Of a stretch of DNA of 64,000 bases, positions 10,077 to 18,422 are shown piece after piece; position 1 is the stretch's first letter; each line of letters opens with the position of its first letter. The notes below the pieces were generated by a model. The model made no database searches and was not told where the DNA came from. It saw only the letters and a list, made by a program, of their open reading frames with translations. This stretch comes from Rhodocytophaga aerolata (GTDB lineage Bacteria; Bacteroidota; Bacteroidia; Cytophagales; 172606-1). The stretch lies in NCBI RefSeq assembly GCF_030503435.1, contig NZ_JAUKPO010000026.1:1-64000 (forward strand), read 5' to 3'. The translations under genes were made by a program, and so were the position numbers.

Positions 10077-10108
10077 TTTGGAGATGACCGATCGGTCATT
10101 TATATTTG
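10077..10108 (+). promoter_or_regulatory. Bacteroidota-type promoter of tetR (TTTG, 20 bases, TATATTTG)
   Basis: The -33 box TTTG is at 10077-10080 and the -7 box TATATTTG (consensus TAnnTTTG) at 10101-10108, with a 20-base spacer inside the known 19-21 range. The TetR operator fills the spacer, so repressor binding would block the promoter directly. A start of transcription near 10115 fits translation from ATG 10128. Confidence 0.65.
10084..10099. promoter_or_regulatory. TetR-family operator O1, ATGACCGATCGGTCAT
   Basis: Perfect 16-base palindrome sitting between the two promoter boxes of the tetR gene. The core TGACCGATCGGTCA is a well-known type of TetR-family operator. Three further variants occur downstream within 1.9 kb. 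Confidence 0.8.
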
Positions 10109-10127
10109 TGTCATCAAGAACAAGAAA

Positions 10128-10715
10128 ATGACAAAAGCAGAACGAACCAGGCAATTAATTCTTGAAAAAGCCGCTCCGCTTTTTAATACGAAAGGTGTAG
10201 CAGGCACTTCTTTAAGTGATATTCTGGAGGTAACTAAACTAGCCAAAGGAAGTCTGTATGTGCATTTTGAAAACAAGGAAGACTTGGCTCATGAAGTGGT
10301 TGATTATCAACTTGACCGGCTTGCAAATGTGGTAGAAACAGCCATGAGCCGGAAAAAAACGGCTAAAGAGAAGTTATTCGCCTACATTGATTTGTATCTG
10401 GACCCCTTGAATCCGCCAATCATCGGCGGCTGTCCACTGCTCAATTTTGGCATGGAAGCCGATGATACCGATGAAGTGATCCGGAAGAAAGTACATCAGT
10501 TAGTGGAAAAAGCCCAACAAAATATTCGAAGCATTGTGGAGAGGGGCATTGAAACTGGTGAGCTTAAATCAGACTGGGATGCCAAAGAGTTTGCTACCAC
10601 GATGTTCGCCATGGTGGAAGGAGGAATTATGATGTCACGGATAGCAGGAAACAACAAAGCTATGCAAGTAATTGCTCGTTCCTTAAAAAATGAAATTGAA
10701 GAAAAAGTAAACTAA
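10128..10715 (+). CDS. TetR/AcrR family transcriptional repressor
   Basis: 195 residues starting MTKAERTRQLILEKAAPLF. A longer in-frame start (TTG at 10074) is rejected because it would lie inside the promoter and operator. The N-terminal TetR helix-turn-helix is at about residues 6-52 (GTSLSDILEVTKLAKGSLYVHFENKE). The C-terminal ligand domain carries GGCPLLNFGMEADD, characteristic of the AcuR/YxaF-like group, whose members sense small electrophiles or organic compounds. Operator copies in front of this gene, the next small gene and the SDR gene point to a local autoregulated regulon. The inducer is not identifiable; the nearby Ohr and SDR suggest an oxidative or electrophile signal, which is inference. 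Confidence 0.92.
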   Translation: MTKAERTRQLILEKAAPLFNTKGVAGTSLSDILEVTKLAKGSLYVHFENKEDLAHEVVDYQLDRLANVVETAMSRKKTAKEKLFAYIDLYLDPLNPPIIGGCPLLNFGMEADDTDEVIRKKVHQLVEKAQQNIRSIVERGIETGELKSDWDAKEFATTMFAMVEGGIMMSRIAGNNKAMQVIARSLKNEIEEKVN

Positions 10716-10732
10716 TTTTTTTTGCATAGAAT

Positions 10733-10748
10733 ATGACCAATCGGTCAT
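10733..10748. promoter_or_regulatory. TetR-family operator O2, ATGACCAATCGGTCAT
   Basis: Differs from the perfect O1 palindrome by one base. It lies 17 bases after the tetR stop and about 105 bases before the next gene. TTTG upstream (about 10721) and TATTTTG downstream give a weak promoter pair around it, as at O1. Confidence 0.65.
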
Positions 10749-10795
10749 TAAATGGTATTTTGAATAAATATGCAATCTTATTTTTTTATCAATAA

Positions 10796-10811
10796 ATGAC
10801 CGATCGGTCGT
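10796..10811. promoter_or_regulatory. TetR-family operator O3, ATGACCGATCGGTCGT
   Basis: One mismatch to the O1 palindrome, 26 bases upstream of the ATG of the DUF2798-like gene. Together with O2 it gives that small gene a double operator, with about 63 bases between the two centres. Confidence 0.7.
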
Positions 10812-10837
10812 AACAATACAATTTAAACTTAATACTA

Positions 10838-11083
10838 ATGAAAACCATGAAACAAAAAGTTGTCTTTGCCATGCTGATGGGTATCATCACAACTGGAATT
10901 GTATCTTTTACACTTATTGTTGTAAACCGGGGATTTGCTCCCGGATTTGCCTCAATCTGGATGAAGTCTTGGGCTATAGCTTACTTTATAGTAATCCCAA
11001 TTATTCTGATCGTTTCACCCGGCGTTCAGCGTGTAGCAAGTTATTTATGCAAGGAGCAGACATATGCCACATCAGACAAATAA
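10838..11083 (+). CDS. Small two-helix membrane protein, DUF2798-like
   Basis: 81 residues with two hydrophobic segments, about 9-30 (VFAMLMGIITTGIVSFTLIV) and 46-66, separated by a loop containing FAPGFASIWMKSWAIAYF. Length, the MGI(I/T)TG motif in helix 1 and the W-x3-W/IAY motif in helix 2 match the DUF2798 family, small inner-membrane proteins of unknown function that are often paired with TetR regulators. It lies directly behind two TetR operators, so it is probably the most strongly controlled target of the repressor. An inverted-repeat hairpin follows the stop, so it may be monocistronic. Confidence 0.75.
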   Translation: MKTMKQKVVFAMLMGIITTGIVSFTLIVVNRGFAPGFASIWMKSWAIAYFIVIPIILIVSPGVQRVASYLCKEQTYATSDK

Positions 11084-11085
11084 AG

Positions 11086-11132
11086 AGAAGATGGAGGTTC
11101 TTTATCTGTTTTTTTATGAGCCTCCATCTTCT
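11086..11132 (+). terminator. Hairpin after the DUF2798-like gene, probable terminator
   Basis: Perfect 12-base arms (AGAAGATGGAGG / CCTCCATCTTCT) enclose a 23-base T-rich loop, three bases after the stop codon. There is no T-tract behind the right arm, so it is not a textbook intrinsic terminator; it may act as a 3' stabiliser. Confidence 0.5.
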
Positions 11133-11246
11133 GGCTGGTAACTAAGTTCAAATTGGTAAGAGTTGGCCACTAAGAATCAAAATGTGACTCTTCTAAACAT
11201 TCCCTCGAAAGTAAATTTAATAAGTATACAATAAATTCATACAACC

Positions 11247-11720
11247 ATGAAAAATGATCAAGTAGATTCCGCAATTACAAGTACAACGTCTGAAGCAACT
11301 CAGCAGACCTCTTTTAAAAAAGCCATTTATACGGCCAAAACACATACTACTGGAGGCAGGGAAGGGGCATCGCGTAGTTCAGATGGTCAGCTAGATGTTA
11401 AACTCGCTACTCCAGGCACGACACGCATTGGTACTAATCCGGAGCAATTGTTTGCCGCTGGCTGGTCGGCGTGTTTTGAAGGGGCCTTAGGGAAAGCTGC
11501 CCATGACAGAAAGGTGAAACTTCCAGCCAATACAGCTATCGACGCAGAGGTAGATTTGTGTCTGGTAGATGGACAGTACTTCCTGCAGGCGCGACTCAAC
11601 GTTAGTCTGCCAGGTTTGGAACGTGAAGTAGCCCAAGCCCTTGTGGATACTGCACACCAGATTTGCCCTTATTCCAAAGCCACCCGTGGCAACATTCCGG
11701 TCGCCATTAATCTGATTTAA
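11247..11720 (+). CDS. ohr: Ohr/OsmC family organic hydroperoxide reductase
   Basis: 157 residues. The OsmC/Ohr core begins near residue 24 (KKAIYTAKTHTTGGREG) and contains the two redox cysteines of the Ohr subgroup: Cys76 in GWSACFEGAL and Cys140 in HQICPYSKATRGN. GTNPEQLFAAGW and the C-terminal strand GNIPVAINL are also typical. Ohr enzymes are cytoplasmic dimers that reduce organic and fatty-acid hydroperoxides using lipoylated partners. The polar 20-residue N-terminal extension is unusual but not disruptive. It lies within the TetR-associated block, yet no TetR operator is visible in its own 5' region, so regulation may differ; no OhrR-type MarR gene is adjacent. Confidence 0.9.
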   Translation: MKNDQVDSAITSTTSEATQQTSFKKAIYTAKTHTTGGREGASRSSDGQLDVKLATPGTTRIGTNPEQLFAAGWSACFEGALGKAAHDRKVKLPANTAIDAEVDLCLVDGQYFLQARLNVSLPGLEREVAQALVDTAHQICPYSKATRGNIPVAINLI

Positions 11721-11885
11721 TTTATTGCTTACCGATGTGCGTCAGCTCAGTAGATAGGCAAAGACTAGTTCACATTTCTTGGAGACTACATTATTTCAGG
11801 AGATTGTTCTAAACTACATAATCCACTGATGAATTTTGCAGCCTATTCCAAACAATAGGTAGTGTATAACACTAATTACCATTAA

Positions 11886-11901
11886 ATGACCGATAGGTTA
11901 T
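11886..11901. promoter_or_regulatory. Degenerate TetR operator O4, ATGACCGATAGGTTAT
   Basis: The left half-site ATGACCGAT is identical to the other operators; the right half has two changes. It lies 27 bases before the ATG of the SDR gene, the same distance as O3 from its gene, which supports a role despite the weaker symmetry. Confidence 0.5.
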
Positions 11902-11927
11902 AAAATATTAATTTAAACAAAAACACA

Positions 11928-12794
11928 ATGAAAACTCAAAAAGTATGGTTTGTTACTGGAGCCTCACGTGGCTTTGGTTTAGAAATTGTGAAGGCAGCCT
12001 TAGCAGTCGGAGATCAGGTTGTGGCTACTGTCCGAAAAAATCCCGAACAGGTGTCTGCTACTCTCGGGAATCACCAAAATTTGCAGGTGGTAGTACTGGA
12101 TGTAACAAAGGTAGGGCAAGTAAAAGAAGGGGTTGAGCAAGCTATTGCTCACTTTGGTCAGATTGATGTATTAGTTAACAATGCAGGGTATGGTTTCTTA
12201 GGGGCTTTTGAAGAGGCCACAGAGGAAGAAATCAGCCGGCAATTTGAAACCAATGTGTTCGGTTTACTGCGCGTGACTCAGGCCATCTTGCCATATATGC
12301 GGCAACGGGCAACTGGCCACATCATCAATTTTTCCTCTGCTTTTGGCTATCGGGCTACAGTCCCAGGATTTGGTTTGTACGGTTCCACTAAATTTGCAGT
12401 AGAGGGAATTTCTGAAGGATTGGCTTTAGAAGTAAATCCTTTAGGTATCCATGTAACTTCTTTAGCACCTGGACTATTCAGTACGGATTTTCTGTCCGGG
12501 GATTCTTATGTAGTTGGTGCCAATGTACTGGAAGCATATGCCCCGACGGTAGGGCGGACAAGAGTCAATGCAGGGCAAATTCACGGGAATCAGCCTGGTG
12601 ATCCAGCCAAACTGGCCCAAGTAGTGATGGAGTTAGCCAACAGCCAGACACCTCCAGTTCATCTACCTGTTGGTAAAGATGCGGTTGCATACTTCCGGTC
12701 AAAGGTAGCCACGATGGAAGCGGAAGTAGATGCTTGGGAAAGTATTTCAGCAAGCACAGATCGGGAAATTGAACCAGCTTTCCCAAAATCATAG
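11928..12794 (+). CDS. Classical short-chain dehydrogenase/reductase (SDR)
   Basis: 288 residues, a full-length classical SDR. The cofactor motif TGASRGFG is at 10-17, with Arg at 14 and no acidic residue at the end of strand 2 (VVATVRKNPEQ), suggesting NADP(H). The structural NNAG is at 84-87, the catalytic Ser in INFSSAFG (136-137), and Tyr151/Lys155 in LYGSTKFAVEG. The sequence belongs to the large group of soluble oxidoreductases of unknown substrate that are often under TetR/AraC control in Bacteroidota. A degenerate copy of the TetR operator lies just upstream, so it probably belongs to the local TetR regulon. Confidence 0.92.
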   Translation: MKTQKVWFVTGASRGFGLEIVKAALAVGDQVVATVRKNPEQVSATLGNHQNLQVVVLDVTKVGQVKEGVEQAIAHFGQIDVLVNNAGYGFLGAFEEATEEEISRQFETNVFGLLRVTQAILPYMRQRATGHIINFSSAFGYRATVPGFGLYGSTKFAVEGISEGLALEVNPLGIHVTSLAPGLFSTDFLSGDSYVVGANVLEAYAPTVGRTRVNAGQIHGNQPGDPAKLAQVVMELANSQTPPVHLPVGKDAVAYFRSKVATMEAEVDAWESISASTDREIEPAFPKS

Positions 12795-12924
12795 GAAATT
12801 CCACCAGTAGCATTTATCAGTCTTCATCCTACATTCCTATATAAATTAAAAGTTGGTCTGGCATTCGGTTAGTTCCAGCCAACGGTCTTTCAGTCATTAT
12901 CCTTTCTAATAAACGCATTATCTT

Positions 12925-13395
12925 ATGAAAACCATTCTTTTAATTGCCTTTTCAATGGTCGGCTTGGTCTTTCAAGCGGTTAGTCAACATACCACTGCAC
13001 AACAAATCCGGGGATCAGAGTCTATTTTGCCACTGCCTTCCGAGCCACCTCCTAAACTGCTTGTGGATCCGCCGCTACCTGGTCCTTTAGCACAAGGCAA
13101 AGTGATTATTCCTTACCAGACGGAAAATCTGCGTATTGTGCCTGTCTTTGGTGAGACTGCCCTGGATGTTTCTCCGCGCATTGGTCACTTACATATTACG
13201 GTAGATAATACACCCTGGCATTGGGCCCATGCCAGCAATGACCAGCCACTTATTATTGTAGGTTTGCTACCTGGGCCACACCATGTTTTAGTGGAGATGG
13301 CGGATGCAAGCCACCAAGTAATCGAAAGTAAGGTTATTTCTTTTACAATTCCGGATTCCAAGCAAATGGAGATTTCTCAGCATGACCAACATTGA
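12925..13395 (+). CDS. Secreted DUF6130-like beta-sandwich protein
   Basis: 156 residues. The signal peptide is MKTILLIAFSMVGLVFQAVS, with cleavage expected before QHTTAQ. A Pro-rich linker (about 35-60) leads to a single compact domain with IGHLHITVDNTPWHWAHAS and LIIVGLLPGPHHVLVEMADASHQ, a pattern I associate with the DUF6130 / DUF4399-like family of small periplasmic proteins; the family name is from memory. The His-rich strand HLHI plus WHWAH could bind metal, but this is inference. It follows the SDR gene by 130 bases and has its own strong hairpin behind it. Confidence 0.6.
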   Translation: MKTILLIAFSMVGLVFQAVSQHTTAQQIRGSESILPLPSEPPPKLLVDPPLPGPLAQGKVIIPYQTENLRIVPVFGETALDVSPRIGHLHITVDNTPWHWAHASNDQPLIIVGLLPGPHHVLVEMADASHQVIESKVISFTIPDSKQMEISQHDQH

Positions 13396-13410
13396 GCAGG
13401 AACTTTTGTT

Positions 13411-13456
13411 CTCACCTGTATTTGGAATTCTACTTGATAATCTAAATACAGGTGAG
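13411..13456 (+). terminator. Hairpin downstream of the DUF6130-like gene
   Basis: Perfect 13-base arms CTCACCTGTATTT / AAATACAGGTGAG with a 20-base loop, starting 15 bases after the stop. A long T-tract is missing; it probably ends or protects the mRNA. Confidence 0.5.
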
Positions 13457-13658
13457 CAAATTATTGGTTTAAATTTCAATGAATAAGCTATTATTAATTC
13501 TGTAAAGTTTGCCAGGAGCTAGACCTTGATTAGATATATGCCTATCTTAGGTATAACAGAAAGAGAGTTGAACAAAGTTAGCAAGCAGTGTAAAAAAACA
13601 ACAGGCAATAGAGTTAATATATATCCCTAAGCCTGGTGCTACTAAATAGGTAACTAAT

Positions 13659-14471
13659 ATGGAAGTACATTCCACATCCGGCGTATATCTATTAGGAATA
13701 AAAAATTCTGTGGAGGAGCCTTTGCTTAAGCCTGCTCAATTTGCACAATATACTATACTATTCATTCAGGAAGGAGAAGGTATTTTCCATGCTGACGTTG
13801 GGGCATTTCCTTTTTGCGGACCAGTCCTTCTATTTGCTACCCCGCTACAAGTGATTTATCTGGAGGTAAGCAAGCCCTTTCCGTTTACGGTACTCCAGTT
13901 TCACGGCGATTTTTATTGTATAGAATACCATCAGGCGGATGTGGGTTGTAATGGCTTATTGTTTAACAATATTTACCTGGAGCCCTTTGTAAAACTCTCT
14001 CCCCAAGAAAGTAAACAATTTGCTCAATTGATGGAACAGCTAGCCGAAGAGCTTCATGCGGCTATTCCCTCTCAAATGGTATTGCAGGCTTGTTTGCAAT
14101 TGTTATTAGCTAAATCGAGCAGTATCAAAAGTAGATCCTTATCAGAGAAACAGGAGCCTACAGACGAGTTGATGGAGCGGTTCCGGCTGTTACTAGACGA
14201 GCACTACCTGCATTTACATAAACCTTCGGATTATGCTTCATTATTAGGGTTACCTCCAAATACCTTCACTAAGCGCATCACCAAGTATTTCAAAAAAACG
14301 CCTTCCCTGCTAATTCAAGAACGGCTGATTCTGGAAGCTAAAAAAAGACTGCATCTCACTCGCAAGAGTATCAAAGAAATTGCATATGCCTTACAGTTTG
14401 GTGATGAATTTTATTTTAGCCGCTTTTTTAAAAAATTAACCGGTGTTTCCCCGCAAACCTTCCGTGATTAG
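13659..14471 (+). CDS. AraC family transcriptional regulator
   Basis: 270 residues. The N-terminal half (about 1-130) is a cupin-like sensor region (FIQEGEGIFHADVGAFPF, then VIYLEVSKPFPFTVLQFHGDF). The C-terminal 95 residues hold two helix-turn-helix motifs: YASLLGLPPNTFTKRITKYFKKTP, and the second with SIKEIAYALQFGDEFYFSRFFKKLTGVSP, the classic AraC signature. Targets are not obvious; the gene stands alone and is followed in the same direction by a second AraC gene. It is not close to that neighbour in sequence, so this is not a simple duplication. Confidence 0.9.
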   Translation: MEVHSTSGVYLLGIKNSVEEPLLKPAQFAQYTILFIQEGEGIFHADVGAFPFCGPVLLFATPLQVIYLEVSKPFPFTVLQFHGDFYCIEYHQADVGCNGLLFNNIYLEPFVKLSPQESKQFAQLMEQLAEELHAAIPSQMVLQACLQLLLAKSSSIKSRSLSEKQEPTDELMERFRLLLDEHYLHLHKPSDYASLLGLPPNTFTKRITKYFKKTPSLLIQERLILEAKKRLHLTRKSIKEIAYALQFGDEFYFSRFFKKLTGVSPQTFRD

Positions 14472-14644
14472 ACCGGTATCTCCATCGTGGCAGATTTGTC
14501 CAAGTGATATCCATTTTTGTCTATGGTTTACTCTTTATAAGGAAGTTAAATTTGATAGATAAAATTCCGATGCCTGACTAAGGGCAGCTAAAAAGTATAA
14601 GACATGTAGAGAACAGAAGCCGGAAGGATTCTATTTTAAAAGTA

Positions 14645-15670
14645 ATGATTTTTGCAATGAAAAATAAAAAAGCAACTATTTCCCCCATTGCTAAAGACAA
14701 GGGTCCTGTATTATATAATTGGGGAGATTTACAACAGGAATGGAGTGAAGCAGTAAAGCGTTCAGGTGAAAATTATTTTGAAATTCACCGCATGGATGAA
14801 CACCATGTAAAAAGTAAGCAACCTGTTGCTCTTTACCGGTTAAATGTGTTCATCATTTTTTTAATTAGCGGTAGAGAAGGCGCTCTGAAGATTGGTTCAG
14901 AAGGATATTCCAGGAAACCAGGCATTTTGTGTTTTGTACCTGCGAACAGATTTATTCCCTGTATGTCAAAGATGGATGAACAATCAGGCTATTTTTGTGC
15001 ATTTACCTCATCATTTTTTGGGCAAAATTTAGCCAATAAAGATAGCTTATTTGAATATCCGTTTTTCAACGTGGAGGAGGGTATTGCTTTGCAACTAGAC
15101 AATTCGCAAACTGTATATTTTAACAAGCTTTTCCAAGAAATGGAAGAAGCATATCAAACTGAGCATGCCAATAAGGAGAACCTGATAAGGGCATTATTGA
15201 ATGTGCTCTTGCAAAAAGCCCAACAATTGATAATCGCTAACAGAGATAATTGCCTGGTAGATAACAGCAATGCCGGAGTTCGTTTGACGAAAGCATTTGC
15301 CCTACTTTTTGAAAAGGATCTGGAGCCATTAAAAAACTTGCATACAATTGAAATTAAATCTTTGTCTCAGTACGCAACAGCGCTACATGTTACTCAAAAT
15401 TATCTCAATGACACGATAAAAGCAGTTACCGGACAGACACCTGGAGAAATTATTCGGGAGAGACTCATTAAAGAAGCCTCTCAATTATTGCTTCATACTC
15501 AATTAAGTATAGCAGAAATATGTTTCTTATTAAAATTTGAAGATGCTTCTTATTTCTCCCGCTTCTTCAAGCGATATACTGGTGTTACACCCTCTCAATA
15601 TAGAAAAAAGGAAGAGGTGACGAACGCCCCCTTCTTTGCTAGATTTAGTAATCAGGACTCATCGAAATAA
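14645..15670 (+). CDS. AraC family transcriptional regulator
   Basis: 341 residues. Residues 1-190 form a sensor domain with a cupin-like stretch (LNVFIIFLISGREGALKIG, then GILCFVPANRFIPC). The C-terminal double helix-turn-helix is at about 225-325, with LSQYATALHVTQNYLNDTIK and the signature SIAEICFLLKFEDASYFSRF followed by FKRYTGVTPSQYRK. ATG at 14657 (MKNKK) is an alternative start. The sensor type resembles regulators in Bacteroidota that control nearby oxidoreductases; divergent targets are absent, so the regulon is unknown. The 24-residue tail after the second motif is unstructured. Confidence 0.9.
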   Translation: MIFAMKNKKATISPIAKDKGPVLYNWGDLQQEWSEAVKRSGENYFEIHRMDEHHVKSKQPVALYRLNVFIIFLISGREGALKIGSEGYSRKPGILCFVPANRFIPCMSKMDEQSGYFCAFTSSFFGQNLANKDSLFEYPFFNVEEGIALQLDNSQTVYFNKLFQEMEEAYQTEHANKENLIRALLNVLLQKAQQLIIANRDNCLVDNSNAGVRLTKAFALLFEKDLEPLKNLHTIEIKSLSQYATALHVTQNYLNDTIKAVTGQTPGEIIRERLIKEASQLLLHTQLSIAEICFLLKFEDASYFSRFFKRYTGVTPSQYRKKEEVTNAPFFARFSNQDSSK

Positions 15671-15836
15671 GTGGCTAAAGAAGTGTACATAAAAACAACC
15701 ATGTGCAAGTGAGCATGCATGAACGTAGCATATATTGATATTTCAATTTCTAGCAAAAGTGAATGCTTATACATAAGACAGAGCGTAATTTTAACCTGAA
15801 TTTCTTATCTTACCAGGGCAAAAAATACATGATGCT

Positions 15837-16409
15837 ATGTATGAAAGACTGTTTGAACACCTGTTAAGATACATTCACTTGGAAGCAGGAGAGCGAGCGA
15901 TACTTCTATCACATCTTCAGCTAAAAAAGTTATCCAGAAAAGAATTTCTCTTAAAAGAAGGGCAGGTATGTTCTGGAATGTACTTTGTTATCGAAGGGTG
16001 CTTACGTTTATATTCGATTACAGAGAAGGGATCAGAGCAGATCTTACAGTTTGGTATTGAAAATTGGTGGATCAGCGATTATCTTAGTTTTGAAAACAAG
16101 TTACCTTCCCCATAATACATACAGGCAGTAGAAGATTCGCAGGTTGCCCTAATTTCCAGGGAGGTATATGAACAATTATTTCATCAAATCCCTGGGCTGG
16201 ATCGCTATTTCCGGCTAATGATGCAGCGGGCTTATACAGCGGCTTTACGAAAAATAGAAATTCTTCTTTGTCAGTCCGCAGAAACACGTTACGAAGAATT
16301 TACAAAGACATTTCCCGGTTTTGTTCAGCGCATTCCCCAATATATGCTGGCTTCTTTTTTAGGATTTACGCCTGAGTTTTTAAGTATGCTCCGTGCAAAA
16401 ATCAAATAG
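15837..16409 (+). pseudogene. Crp/Fnr family transcriptional regulator, interrupted by an in-frame TAA
   Basis: One continuous frame of 190 codons broken only by TAA at 16113-16115. Before it, the cyclic-nucleotide-binding fold is clear: LKKLSRKEFLLKEGQVCSGM, YFVIEGCLRLYS, EQILQFGIENWWISDY. After it, in the same frame, come YIQAVEDSQVALISREVYEQ and a C-terminal winged helix-turn-helix (AETRYEEFTKTFPGF, VQRIPQYMLASFLGFTPEFL, SMLRAKIK). This is the short Bacteroidota Crp type, usually about 190 residues. Such genes often stand beside carboxymuconolactone-decarboxylase-like or oxidoreductase genes, as here. The break falls in the cupin region before the dimer helix, so no functional product is expected unless it is read through. 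Confidence 0.8.
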
Positions 16410-16483
16410 AGCATTTCTTAAACTACTTTAAGAGAAAAGTCTCAAGCAGGTGCGACCTTTGTTTTCAATAAACACAAGGTACT

Positions 16484-17902
16484 ATGAGCACACTCACATA
16501 CACCCCAGCAAGCATCCGGGAAAAGCAAGCGCATTTCATTTCCCGGGAAAAGGCATCGGAAAAAGACTGGTTTCCTACTGCCTCGTCCATGCAACATACT
16601 ACAGACTCTATACAGCCTGCTGATAACAGAAAGCGTATAGTCGTGGTAGGCGGAGGGTTTGCCGGATTAAATCTAATCCAACAATTGGCTACTAATCCCT
16701 CTTATCAAATTACCCTGGTAGATAAGAACAATTACAATTCCTTCACACCGCTGCTATATCAGGTAGCAACGGGCTTTCTGGAACCTTCCAGCATTAGTTA
16801 TCCATTTCGCAAGCTCCTAAGAAATAAGGGAATTACTATCCGGATGGCCCAGCTCTTACGGATAGACTCCCATGCTCAAACACTGTATTTGAGTGATGGG
16901 GAACTTTCGTATGATTACCTGGTGCTGGCAGCCGGCACTAAAACGAATTTCTTCGGAAATGAGGCTATCGAGAAAAACGCTATTGCTTTGAAAGGCATGG
17001 ATGATGCCATTTACATGCGAAATGTGCTGATTCAGACATTGGAAAAAGCAGCTATCGAACAAAATCCTATCGAGCGAAAGAAGCTATTGACCATGGTTGT
17101 AGCCGGTGGGGGACCCACAGGAGTGGAAGTGGCAGGAATGCTGGCGGAAATGAAAAATTATATCATTGAAAAGGATTATCCTGAACTGGTGGGTGCAGGC
17201 GGACAGATTGTGATAGTGGATGCCCAACCTACTTTACTAACGCCAATGAGTGATAAAACGCATAAGGAAACGTACGAGGCCTTAGTCAATCTAGGTGTAA
17301 AAGTAAAGCTCAACACACGGGTAGTAAGTTATGAGAATGAACAGGTGCAGTTTTCCGATGGGGAGATCATAAATGCTAAAACCCTGATATGGGCAGCCGG
17401 TGTTATTGCTTGTACCTTTGAAGGTATTCCCCAAACGAGCCTTGGGGCAGGAAAACGGATGGTTACCGATATGTATAACCGGGTAATAGGCTTCGAAAAC
17501 ATCTATGCCATTGGCGACATCAGCCTGCAACAAACAGATCCTCTTTATCCTACAGGCCACCCCCAGCTGGCACAAGTAGCGATACAGCAGGGAACCAGGC
17601 TGGCAAAAAATTTTAAGGCGATGGCACGAAACAAACCACTAAAACCATTTACGTATTTTGACCGGGGAGAGATGGCCATTGTTGGACGGCATCATGCGGT
17701 GGCTGACCTGTTTAAACATAAGCTGCATTTAAGTGGCTTTTTAGGTTTGCTAGGCTGGCTGTTCATTCATTTGATTTCTCTTGTAAACTATACGAATAAA
17801 ATCAAGACCCTCTATGGATGGATCATCGCCTATCTGACCAGGGATCAGGCCTTGCGAATGATTTTTAGACCGGCAAGCCGCAAAGAGTTTATTTCACATT
17901 GA
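16484..17902 (+). CDS. ndh: Type II NADH dehydrogenase (NDH-2), NAD(P)/FAD-dependent oxidoreductase
   Basis: 472 residues. The FAD-binding Rossmann motif VVVGGGFAGLNLIQQLA is at about 53-69, and the second (NADH) motif VVAGGGPTGVEVAGML at about 205-220. The quinone-site region NSFTPLLYQVATGFLEPSSI, the GDI motif (YAIGDISLQQTDP) and the C-terminal amphipathic/membrane anchor (LSGFLGLLGWLFIHLISL) define NDH-2. It moves electrons from NADH to menaquinone without pumping protons, on the inner face of the inner membrane. The first 48 residues are an odd polar extension; ATG at 16589 gives a more usual start. It lies 74 bases behind the broken Crp gene, probably its former regulator. Confidence 0.9.
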   Translation: MSTLTYTPASIREKQAHFISREKASEKDWFPTASSMQHTTDSIQPADNRKRIVVVGGGFAGLNLIQQLATNPSYQITLVDKNNYNSFTPLLYQVATGFLEPSSISYPFRKLLRNKGITIRMAQLLRIDSHAQTLYLSDGELSYDYLVLAAGTKTNFFGNEAIEKNAIALKGMDDAIYMRNVLIQTLEKAAIEQNPIERKKLLTMVVAGGGPTGVEVAGMLAEMKNYIIEKDYPELVGAGGQIVIVDAQPTLLTPMSDKTHKETYEALVNLGVKVKLNTRVVSYENEQVQFSDGEIINAKTLIWAAGVIACTFEGIPQTSLGAGKRMVTDMYNRVIGFENIYAIGDISLQQTDPLYPTGHPQLAQVAIQQGTRLAKNFKAMARNKPLKPFTYFDRGEMAIVGRHHAVADLFKHKLHLSGFLGLLGWLFIHLISLVNYTNKIKTLYGWIIAYLTRDQALRMIFRPASRKEFISH

Positions 17903-17981
17903 TCTGGTTTACCTGCAATCACTCATTTTATTTAATTTATCCATCAAATCAAGTTTTTAATCACCTAAAATAACTAACACC

Positions 17982-18422
17982 ATGAACCAACGTATTGTCA
18001 TCAAAGAAGTGGAGCCAAAGGCCTACGAAGCTATGTTTGCCTTTGAAAAATACTTGAGCCGAACCAAACTTACGGCTATTGAAAAGCACCTGATTAAAAT
18101 TAGAGCTTCCCAGATAAACGGATGTGCCTATTGTATAAACATGCATACTAAAGAGGCAAGAGAGCTAGGGGAAACCGAGCAACGCATTTATGCTCTAAGT
18201 GCATGGCGAGATACCCCATATTTTACTGAAAAAGAAAGAGCTATTCTGGCTCTTACGGAAGAAGTTACGCTTATTCATCAAAAAGTGTCAGAAAAAACGT
18301 ATCAACAAGCAGCCAGACTATTAGATGAGGTGAGTTTAGCACAGGTGATTATGTCCATCATTGGGATAAATGCCTGGAACCGCATCGCCATTAGCACCCA
18401 TCTAATGCCGCCACTCGAGTAA
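17982..18422 (+). CDS. Carboxymuconolactone decarboxylase family protein (AhpD-like)
   Basis: 146 residues, all-helical. The AhpD-like redox motif is present: NGCAYCINMHTKEAR, with Cys48, Cys51 and His55 (E-x11-C-x2-C-x3-H pattern), so peroxidase/disulfide activity is expected rather than decarboxylation. The second half, TEKERAILALTEEVTLI and LAQVIMSIIGINAWNRIAIS, is typical of the family. It follows NDH-2 by 79 bases in the same direction; together with the Crp relic they form a redox module common in this group. Substrates are unknown; organic hydroperoxides are plausible. Confidence 0.9.
   Translation: MNQRIVIKEVEPKAYEAMFAFEKYLSRTKLTAIEKHLIKIRASQINGCAYCINMHTKEARELGETEQRIYALSAWRDTPYFTEKERAILALTEEVTLIHQKVSEKTYQQAARLLDEVSLAQVIMSIIGINAWNRIAISTHLMPPLE

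Noticed and set aside
9915-10154. 79-codon minus-strand frame opposite the tetR promoter
   Set aside because: It covers the tetR promoter, operator and start; composition is random-like, and no domain is seen.
12852-12883. Hairpin GTTGGtCTGG...CCAGCCAAC after the SDR gene as a terminator
   Set aside because: It has a bulge, an AT-poor tail and no T-tract; too weak to call.
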